Assembly (NCBI GenBank): GCA_044340025.1
Contig: JBIIUJ010000092.1
Location: 1 to 10,505, forward strand
Source: JBIIUJ01 sp044340025
Lineage (GTDB): Bacteria; Pseudomonadota; Alphaproteobacteria; Caulobacterales; Aquidulcibacteraceae
Direction: 5' to 3'
Length of the DNA: 10,505 bases
The notes beneath the pieces are model-generated. The model made no database searches and was not told the DNA's origin. It was given only the letters and a program-made list of their open reading frames with translations. Position numbers and translations under genes: made by a program. Position 1 is the first letter of the stretch, and every line of letters begins with the position of its first letter. Of the stretch, positions 5,608 through 10,505 are shown piece by piece.

Positions 5608-6801
5608 TCAGGCCACTGCGCCGGAGGCATAGAGGGCTGCAATCGCGTCCTCGGAGAGACCCAGCTCAGCCAGCAGCGCACGCGTGTGCTCGCCCGGCTT
5701 CGGCGCCGGGCCGCGGGGGGCATCGTCATAATCGGAAAAGCGCACAGGGCTCGCCGGCGCTTCAAAGGCCCCGCCTGCGCCATCGGGCGTGCGCACCACC
5801 CCGCCGGCGGCGCGCAATTGCGGATCGGCGGCGGCCTCCGCGGCTGTCTGGACCGGCGCCCAGACGAGATCATGGGCGTCGAGGCGGGCGGCGGCCTCAG
5901 CAAAACTGAAGGCGGCGAAAGCCCGGTCAAACGCGGCCACCACCGCCGGCCCGTTCTGGCGGCGGGCCTTTGCTGTGGCGAACGCCGGATCGTCGCGCAG
6001 CGCCTCGATCCCCAGCGCCGCGCAGATGCCCGCCCAATCGGCCGCGCCCTGACGCGGCAACAGACAGATCCAGCAGCCATCCCCGGTCTGGAAGAAATTG
6101 GCGATCGGATTGATCGCCTGTTCGCGCGGGCGATTGGAGGCGAGTTTGCCGAACTTGAGCTGGATCGCCATGTCGGAGGCGAGCGCATAATTGGCCGTGC
6201 GCAAGAGCGAGCTTTCCACCAGACGCCCCTGCCCGGTGCGGTCGCGCTCGTAGAGCGCGGCCAGGATGGCGCTGGCGGTGGCGAGGCTGGTGACATGGTC
6301 GCCCATGGCGGTGCGGATCGGCGCCGGGTCCGAGCCCTTGGGCGCGTGCAGCCGGGCCATGCCCGAGCGCGACCAGAAGGCCGCCATGTCGAAGCCTGGT
6401 CTGTCCACATCCGGGCCGGAGAGGCCATAGCCGGTGACGCTGGCGTAGATCAGCCGGGGGTGGAGCGCTTTCAGGCTGTCATAGTCGAGGCCCGAGCGCT
6501 TCAGTCCGCCGGGACGCACATTGGTGAGGAAGACGTCGCTCTTGCCCGCCAGCTGGCGCAGAATCGCCGCGCCCTCAGGGGTCGCCGCGTTCACGATGGC
6601 CGATCTCTTGGCGCGATTGTCCATGTCGAAGACGGGGTTGCCCGCGCTTTCGGCCCCGATCGTGTCAAAGAACCGCCGGATCGGATCGCCGCCCGGCGGC
6701 TCGATCTTGATCACCTCCGCGCCCCAGTCGCTCAGGATGCCGCCCGCGCCTGGCGCCGCGATATAGGTGGCGTATTCGAGAACCCGCAGTCCCTTCAGCA
6801 C
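5608..6801 (-). CDS. CaiB/BaiF family (class III) CoA-transferase
   Basis: This 397-residue cytoplasmic enzyme moves CoA between acyl groups through an aspartyl-CoA thioester. The N-terminus LKGLRVLEYATYIAAPGAGGILSDWGAEVIKIEPPGGDPIR is the classic family start. Other hallmarks are NRAKRSA at 62-68, FLTNVRPG at 91-98, and the segment IRTAMGDHVTSLATASAILAALYERDRTGQG near 162-191. D168 in MGDH matches the catalytic Asp (D169 in formyl-CoA transferase). Length is full, with the C-terminal lobe intact. Translation starts at a GTG with GGGGAGA about 9 nt upstream. It is the first gene of the minus-strand run and faces the DUF2336 gene across 102 bp. The acyl substrate is unknown; an isomerase (racemase) activity is also possible in this family, though members of that type usually differ around the catalytic Asp. 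Confidence 0.93.
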   Translation of the reverse strand: MLKGLRVLEYATYIAAPGAGGILSDWGAEVIKIEPPGGDPIRRFFDTIGAESAGNPVFDMDNRAKRSAIVNAATPEGAAILRQLAGKSDVFLTNVRPGGLKRSGLDYDSLKALHPRLIYASVTGYGLSGPDVDRPGFDMAAFWSRSGMARLHAPKGSDPAPIRTAMGDHVTSLATASAILAALYERDRTGQGRLVESSLLRTANYALASDMAIQLKFGKLASNRPREQAINPIANFFQTGDGCWICLLPRQGAADWAGICAALGIEALRDDPAFATAKARRQNGPAVVAAFDRAFAAFSFAEAAARLDAHDLVWAPVQTAAEAAADPQLRAAGGVVRTPDGAGGAFEAPASPVRFSDYDDAPRGPAPKPGEHTRALLAELGLSEDAIAALYASGAVA

Positions 6802-6827
6802 GGCGTCTGTCTCCCCGGAGCAATCGA

Positions 6828-6839
6828 GGCGAATTCGCC
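6828..6839. repeat. 12-bp perfect palindrome in the divergent intergenic region
   Basis: GGCGAATTCGCC is a perfect 12-bp palindrome lying 27 bp upstream of the CoA-transferase start codon and just left of the CtrA-like box. Its position would allow a role as operator for the CoA-transferase operon, but no binding protein is known, and short GC-ended palindromes do occur by chance. Confidence 0.25.
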
Positions 6840-6846
6840 CCGTTTC

Positions 6847-6861
6847 TTAACGGCGCTTTAA
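6847..6861 (+). promoter_or_regulatory. CtrA-type box (TTAA-N7-TTAA)
   Basis: TTAA at 6847-6850 and TTAA at 6858-6861 are separated by exactly 7 nt, matching the CtrA full site TTAA-N7-TTAAC except for the final base (G). In a GC-rich genome this is unlikely by chance in a short intergenic gap. A third TTAAC half-site lies at 6878-6882, so TTAACG recurs 31 bp apart. A GAGTC (GANTC, the CcrM methylation target) lies at 6864-6868. The group sits 43 nt before the DUF2336 start and probably controls it; it could also act on the divergent CoA-transferase. Confidence 0.6.
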
Positions 6862-6863
6862 GA

Positions 6864-6868
6864 GAGTC
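6864..6868. promoter_or_regulatory. GANTC (CcrM-type) methylation site in promoter region
   Basis: GAGTC fits GANTC, the target of the cell-cycle DNA methyltransferase CcrM in Alphaproteobacteria. It lies 3 nt after the CtrA-like box and between it and the second half-site. That is a position where hemimethylation after fork passage could affect transcription. Confidence 0.4.
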
Positions 6869-6890
6869 GGCCGTTCCTTAACGCGCTAGC

Positions 6891-6894
6891 AGGA
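6891..6894 (+). promoter_or_regulatory. Ribosome binding site of the DUF2336 gene
   Basis: AGGA followed by AA, 9 nt before the ATG at 6904. It supports that ATG as the start of translation. Confidence 0.6.
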
Positions 6895-6903
6895 AACAGA
6901 CGC

Positions 6904-8136
6904 ATGTCAGTCGCCGCTCTCCGGCCCGCTCTTACCGAAGCAGACCTGCGCACCTTGTTCAAAGGCGAAAGCGCAGAAGACCGCGCGCTCGTGGCGCATC
7001 GGCTCTGCCGGCGGATCGATCAGGCCCCGCTGGCGGCCGAAGACCGGCGCATGGCCGAGGACGTGCTGCGCTTCATCGCGCGCGACGCCGCCGATCAGGT
7101 GCGCCGGGCGCTTGCCCTGACGCTGAGGAATTCGCCGGCCTTGCCGGTGGATGTGGCGCGCAAGCTCGCGCTCGATATCGACGCCATCGCCGCCCCGGTG
7201 CTGGAAGGCTCGCCGGTGTTTTCCGACGCCGACCTCGCCGAACTCCTTCTGGCCCTGCCGCCCGAGCGTCACGTCTGCATCGCCCGGCGGCCCGCGCTGA
7301 GCGCCGACGTCACCGATGTGATGGCGCTCAAGAGCCCGGCCGAGGCGGTGGACGCCGCCCTGCGCAACCCGCACGCCGACTTCAGCCTGAAGGGCTATGG
7401 CGCGATCACGCTGCGCTTTGATGAGCGCGAGGACATCCAGGACGCACTGGTCGGGCGCGAATGTCTGCCTCTGGCGATCGTGGAGCGCCTCGTGACGGCT
7501 GCCTCCGGCGCGGTGTTTGACCGGCTGGTCGAGAAGCATGCGCTGCCGCCGCAGCTGGCCATCGATCTGGCGACCCGGGCGCGCGAACGCGCCACCATCG
7601 ACCTGGTGGCGCAGGCGGGCCTGCAGGAAGACCACCGCCGCTTCGCCCAGCAACTGCATCTGAACGGCCGCCTCACGGCGTCTTTGATGCTACGGGCGCT
7701 GTGCATGGGCCATATCCGGTTTGTGGAGCATGGCTTCGCCGAGCTTTCCGGCATCGCGCACGAAAAGACATGGCTGCTGGTCCATGACGCAGGCGGACGC
7801 GGCTTCGAGGCGCTCTATCGCCATTGCGGGCTGCCGCCAAACCTGGCCCAGGCCTTCAGGCTGGCGATCGAGACGCTGCATCAGACGAGCTTCGACGGCG
7901 GCGCGCACGATCGCGAGCGCTTCACCCGGCGGCTTCTGGAACGCATGCTGACGACGGAGCGCAGCGCGTTCCCGCCCGAGGATCTGGCCTATCTGCTGGA
8001 GCGGCTGGACGCGAGCGAAGCGCTGGCTCTGGCCGAACCGGCGTTTCCCGACAGCGACGACGCGGAGGCGGCCACAGACCTTGACGAGATCGATCTGGAA
8101 GCCTTGCCGCCTGCGCCGGCGCGCCTGCGGGCCTGA
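6904..8136 (+). CDS. DUF2336 domain-containing protein
   Basis: This 410-residue soluble protein is almost wholly helical. I recognise it as DUF2336, an alphaproteobacterial family, from the opening (TEADLRTLFKGESAEDRALVAHRLCRRID) and the run that follows (AEDVLRFIARDAADQVRRALALTLRNSPALPVDVARKLALDIDAIAAPVLEGSPVFSDADLAELL). These repeated paired helices with conserved Leu and Asp resemble HEAT-like repeats, which would make it a scaffold or partner-binding protein. The middle and C-terminal parts continue the helical pattern, and the end is acidic (DSDDAEAATDLDEIDLEAL). No catalytic motif, signal peptide or membrane segment is seen. The ATG at 6904 has AGGA 9 nt upstream and lies behind a CtrA-like box and a GANTC site, which points to cell-cycle or motility-linked expression. 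The gene ends convergently, 9 bp from the ABC ATPase stop. Its function is not established. Confidence 0.85.
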   Translation: MSVAALRPALTEADLRTLFKGESAEDRALVAHRLCRRIDQAPLAAEDRRMAEDVLRFIARDAADQVRRALALTLRNSPALPVDVARKLALDIDAIAAPVLEGSPVFSDADLAELLLALPPERHVCIARRPALSADVTDVMALKSPAEAVDAALRNPHADFSLKGYGAITLRFDEREDIQDALVGRECLPLAIVERLVTAASGAVFDRLVEKHALPPQLAIDLATRARERATIDLVAQAGLQEDHRRFAQQLHLNGRLTASLMLRALCMGHIRFVEHGFAELSGIAHEKTWLLVHDAGGRGFEALYRHCGLPPNLAQAFRLAIETLHQTSFDGGAHDRERFTRRLLERMLTTERSAFPPEDLAYLLERLDASEALALAEPAFPDSDDAEAATDLDEIDLEALPPAPARLRA

Positions 8137-8150
8137 TCGGTCCGGTCAGG
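8132..8150. terminator. Hairpin spanning both convergent stop codons
   Basis: CCTGATCG-GTC-CGGTCAGG can fold, with one T-G wobble, into an 8-bp stem with a 3-nt loop. The TGA of the DUF2336 gene (8134-8136) and the stop of the ABC ATPase (8146-8148) lie on opposite arms. It could work as a shared bidirectional end signal, but there is no T-tract on either side, so intrinsic termination is doubtful. Confidence 0.3.
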
Positions 8151-9966
8151 CGGCGACAGGATCGTGCTCGGCGACCCAATGGCCGGGCGCCACTTCCATC
8201 AGACGCGGCCGATACTGTTCGCCGGGCTGATCGGTCAGCTTCGATTTCATGAACCGCAATTGCGCGCGCGGGTCGAGCGGGGACGGCAGATCGCCTTCCA
8301 GGCGGAAGCGCGGGCGGCTTTTTTCCACCACCGGATCGGGGATGGGCACGGCTGAAATCAGCGCCCGCGTGTAGGGGTGGCGGGGGTCGGCGTAGAGCGC
8401 GTCGCGGTCTGCGGTTTCAACGACGCGGCCAAGATACATCACCACGATCCGATGGCTGACTTCGCGCACGACCGACAGATCGTGGCTGATGAACAGCATC
8501 GACATTTCGAACTCGCGCTGAAGCTCGAGCAGAAGATCGATGATCTGGGCCCGGATCGACACGTCGAGCGCGGAAACCGCTTCGTCGCACACCACCACCT
8601 TCGGCCGCATGATCATGGCGCGCGCAATTCCCACGCGCTGGTTCTGCCCGCCGGAGAATTCGTGCGGATAGCGGTTGATCCAGGCCGGATCGAGCCCCAC
8701 CCGCGCCATCATCGCGCGCACTTCGGCCTGCCGGCCCCTGGCGTCGAGATCGGGACGGAAGGTCAAAAGCGGCTCGCCGATCGACTGACCGACCGTCATG
8801 CGCGGATTGAGGCTGGCCAACGGATCCTGGAAAACGATCGTCAGATCCTTGCGGCTTTCCCGCAGGGCCTTGCGTTCGGTCTGGGTGACGTCGCGTCCGA
8901 TCCAGGCGACCGACCCGGCCGTGATCGGCGCCAGCTTCAGGAGCGCGCGCGCAAGCGTGGACTTGCCGCACCCGCTTTCGCCCACAACGCCCACAGTCTC
9001 GCCTTCGCGCAGGCTGAAATCGACCCCGTCGACCGCTTTCAGGGGCGCCGTTCTGGGAAACAGGCCGCCGGAAACCTTCACAGGGAAATGCACTTTCAGG
9101 TCCGAGGCCGCGATCAGCAGCGGCTGATCCTCCCGCGGCGGCGGGGCGAGGCGCGCCGCGCCCGCGCGCTCGGTGCGATCAAGCCGCGAGACCGAGGAGA
9201 GCAGATCGCGCGTATAGGGGTGTTCGGGCGCGGCGAAGATCTGATGCACGTCGCCGCCTTCGACATATTCGCCCTTGCGCATCACCTGCACCCGATCGGC
9301 CAGGCGGGCGACCACGCCCATGTCGTGGGTGATCAGCGCGATGGCGGCGTTCGTGTCGCGCTTGAGTTCGTCCATAAGCTCCAGCACCTGGGCCTGCACG
9401 GTCACATCGAGCGCGGTGGTGGGCTCATCCGCGATCAGAAGCTCCGGCTCGCACAGCATCGCCATGGCGATCATCACGCGCTGGCGTATGCCGCCGGACA
9501 ATTCATGCGGATACTGGGCGAGGCGGCGCCGTGCTTCCGGGATACGCACCCGCTCCAGCCAGTCGAGGCAGCGGCGCACAGCCGCTTCGCCTCGAAACTC
9601 GGTATGCAGGCGCAAAACCTCGGCCAGCTGATCGCCAACCTTCATGTGCGGCGTCAGCGAGGTGAGCGGGTCCTGGAAGATCATGGTCATCTTCCGGCCG
9701 CGGATCGTGTTCAGCGTCCGTGGCGCCAGACCGAGGATTTCCTGCCCGAGGAACTGGATGGAGCCGGTCGCGCGGCCATTGTCGGCCAGAAGACCCATGG
9801 CGGTCATGAAGGTCTGGCTCTTGCCGGAGCCGCTTTCGCCCACGACCGCCACGCACTCGCCACGCCGGATCTCCAGCGAAACGCCGCGCACCGCATCCAC
9901 TGGCCCGTCGGGCGTGGCGAACGTGACCGAGAGATCGCGGACGGAAAAAACCGGGGCCTCGTTCAC
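8146..9966 (-). CDS. Fused double ATPase of a peptide-type ABC importer (DppD-DppF-like)
   Basis: This 606-residue protein joins two nucleotide-binding domains of the oligopeptide/dipeptide/nickel importer class and would power uptake through inner-membrane permeases. Domain 1: Walker A GESGSGKS 43-50, Q98, signature LSGGIRQ 156-162, Walker B LLIADEP 176-182, H214, then a short EHPYTRDLLSSV tail. Domain 2: Walker A GESGCGKS 329-336, Q380, signature FSGGQNQ 437-443, Walker B VVVCDEA 457-463, H495, then HPYTRALISAVP and a full oligo_HPY tail. Both sites look catalytically complete. The C-terminal tail has no cysteine, whereas many relatives have a Cys cluster there. The GTG at 9966 is chosen for its strong AAAAGGAGA; the open frame upstream to 10056 is unlike the family. 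The layout resembles YejF and GsiA. No permease or binding-protein gene is adjacent, so the substrate (peptide, opine, microcin-like) is unknown. Confidence 0.93.
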   Translation of the reverse strand: MNEAPVFSVRDLSVTFATPDGPVDAVRGVSLEIRRGECVAVVGESGSGKSQTFMTAMGLLADNGRATGSIQFLGQEILGLAPRTLNTIRGRKMTMIFQDPLTSLTPHMKVGDQLAEVLRLHTEFRGEAAVRRCLDWLERVRIPEARRRLAQYPHELSGGIRQRVMIAMAMLCEPELLIADEPTTALDVTVQAQVLELMDELKRDTNAAIALITHDMGVVARLADRVQVMRKGEYVEGGDVHQIFAAPEHPYTRDLLSSVSRLDRTERAGAARLAPPPREDQPLLIAASDLKVHFPVKVSGGLFPRTAPLKAVDGVDFSLREGETVGVVGESGCGKSTLARALLKLAPITAGSVAWIGRDVTQTERKALRESRKDLTIVFQDPLASLNPRMTVGQSIGEPLLTFRPDLDARGRQAEVRAMMARVGLDPAWINRYPHEFSGGQNQRVGIARAMIMRPKVVVCDEAVSALDVSIRAQIIDLLLELQREFEMSMLFISHDLSVVREVSHRIVVMYLGRVVETADRDALYADPRHPYTRALISAVPIPDPVVEKSRPRFRLEGDLPSPLDPRAQLRFMKSKLTDQPGEQYRPRLMEVAPGHWVAEHDPVAA

Positions 9967-9973
9967 GCGGCGG

Positions 9974-9982
9974 TCTCCTTTT
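9974..9982 (-). promoter_or_regulatory. Ribosome binding site of the ABC ATPase
   Basis: The minus strand reads AAAAGGAGA, 7 nt before the GTG at 9966. It is the best Shine-Dalgarno in the window and fixes the start of the protein at VNEAPVFSVRDLSV. Confidence 0.75.
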
Positions 9983-10058
9983 GCTGGCGCGGCTGCGCGA
10001 CCGTAGGCGCTCGGCGCTGTCGCGTAAACCAGCCTGCACGGGCCTGTGTCCGGCATAG

Positions 10059-10085
10059 AAAAAGGGCCCGGCTTGCGCCGGGCCC
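10059..10085 (-). terminator. Intrinsic terminator of the OmpA-family gene
   Basis: On the minus strand GGGCCCGGC-GCAA-GCCGGGCCC forms a perfect 9-bp stem with a 4-nt loop, followed directly by five T residues. It lies 29 nt after the OmpA stop, so it ends that transcript. The ABC ATPase downstream therefore needs its own promoter in 9983-10058, where I see no strong -35/-10 pair. Confidence 0.88.
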
Positions 10086-10114
10086 CAATCCTGAAATCCG
10101 TTCCAGATCAACGA

Positions 10115-10505
10115 TTACCGGAAGGTGATCGTGATCTCGGTGCGGCGGTTCAGAGGCTCTTTCACGCCATCCGGGGTCGGGACCGCGGGGCGGCTTTCGC
10201 CGAGCGCTTCCTGGGCGATGATCGCCGCAGGCACGCCGCGCGCCACGAGCGCATCGGTGACCACCGACGAGCGGCGCGCCGAGAGCGCGTCGTTGTAGGC
10301 CGGACGACCCGACAGGTCGGCGTGGCCAGCCACGTTCACCGCCGAGTAGTTGCAGGCCGCAGCGGCCGCAACGGTCCGGTCGATGACGGCGCTGGCCTCC
10401 GGGGTGAGGGTCGAGCGATCAAACTCGAAATACACCACAGCCGACGTCGTCGGGCACGCGACCGGAGCCGGCGGGGTCTCCGGAGGAGGAGGCGGCGGCG
10501 GGGGG
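10115..10505 (-). CDS. OmpA-family outer-membrane/peptidoglycan-binding protein (5' part outside window)
   Basis: The C-terminal 130 residues of an OmpA-family protein are visible; the frame runs off the right edge. From the edge the sequence reads a run of eight prolines, then ETPPAPVACPTTSA, then the OmpA domain VVYFEFDRSTLTPEA. The proline hinge before the domain is common in alphaproteobacterial OmpA proteins, where it links a beta-barrel or other N-terminal part to the cell-wall-binding domain in the periplasm. AGHADLSGRPAYNDALSARRSSVV holds the Asp that contacts diaminopimelate, and NRRTEITITFR is the closing NRRxEI motif with the second contact Arg. A Cys in ACP before the domain may pair with the domain Cys (CNY). 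The N-terminal barrel cannot be seen, so a lipoprotein form (Pal-like) is not excluded. TAA stop at 10115-10117, followed by a strong terminator. Confidence 0.92.
   Translation of the reverse strand, partial: PPPPPPPPETPPAPVACPTTSAVVYFEFDRSTLTPEASAVIDRTVAAAAACNYSAVNVAGHADLSGRPAYNDALSARRSSVVTDALVARGVPAAIIAQEALGESRPAVPTPDGVKEPLNRRTEITITFR

Noticed and set aside
5536..6861. Long plus-strand open frame (441 codons) opposite the CoA-transferase and TfoX genes
   Set aside because: It is antisense to two well-supported genes, has shadow-type composition and no motifs.
9967..10056. N-terminal extension of the ABC ATPase to 10056
   Set aside because: The extra 30 residues do not resemble the family, and a strong Shine-Dalgarno stands just before the GTG at 9966.
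8377..10128. Long plus-strand open frame (583 codons) opposite the ABC ATPase
   Set aside because: It is antisense to a clear two-domain ATPase and has no recognisable domain; its protein is rich in His/Arg/Gly/Ala of the kind made by reading high-GC genes backwards.
10481..10505. G-rich repeat at the right edge as a tandem repeat or quadruplex element
   Set aside because: In the minus-strand frame it simply encodes the poly-proline hinge of the OmpA-family protein.

Overview
The window is high-GC, densely coded bacterial DNA. It looks alphaproteobacterial, and most plausibly from the Caulobacterales/Maricaulales-Hyphomonadaceae side. This rests on a full CtrA-type box (TTAA-N7-TTAA) next to a GANTC site upstream of a DUF2336 gene, an OmpA-family protein with a poly-proline hinge, and a DUF6165 gene beside a GT9 glycosyltransferase. 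The placement is inference from gene content, not from a marker gene.

Left part (1-2854): the end of a DsbA-family thiol oxidoreductase gene (+) runs tail-to-tail into a class B flavoprotein (Baeyer-Villiger type) monooxygenase gene (-). The roughly 230-bp region upstream of the monooxygenase holds a good -10 box and an imperfect palindrome placed like an operator. A P-loop kinase-like gene (+) follows. Its start is preceded by a possible 41-codon small ORF and lies in noticeably more A/T-rich DNA.

Middle part (2836-6801): six minus-strand genes are packed so closely that they could be one transcript. In transcription order they are a class III (CaiB/BaiF) CoA-transferase, a TfoX N-terminal-domain protein (1 nt after the stop), a four-helix membrane protein, a GT9 (heptosyltransferase-like) glycosyltransferase (GTGA overlap), a DUF6165 protein, and a GNAT acetyltransferase. 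The membrane protein, GT9 and DUF6165 trio suggests an envelope-glycan job; the others have no obvious shared pathway.

Right part (6802-10505): a 102-bp divergent intergenic region carries the CtrA-like sites and the GAGTC site and drives the DUF2336 gene (+). That gene meets, tail-to-tail, a double-ATPase of the oligopeptide/dipeptide ABC importer class (-). No permease or binding-protein gene is adjacent to it. Beyond a clean intrinsic terminator lies the 3' part of an OmpA-family gene (-), cut by the window edge.

No RNA genes, insertion sequences, CRISPR arrays or phage genes were seen. The most notable signals are regulatory (the CtrA/GANTC promoter and the monooxygenase operator) and the poorly characterised GT9/DUF6165/membrane-protein group. 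I do not see a clear novel defence or mobile system.
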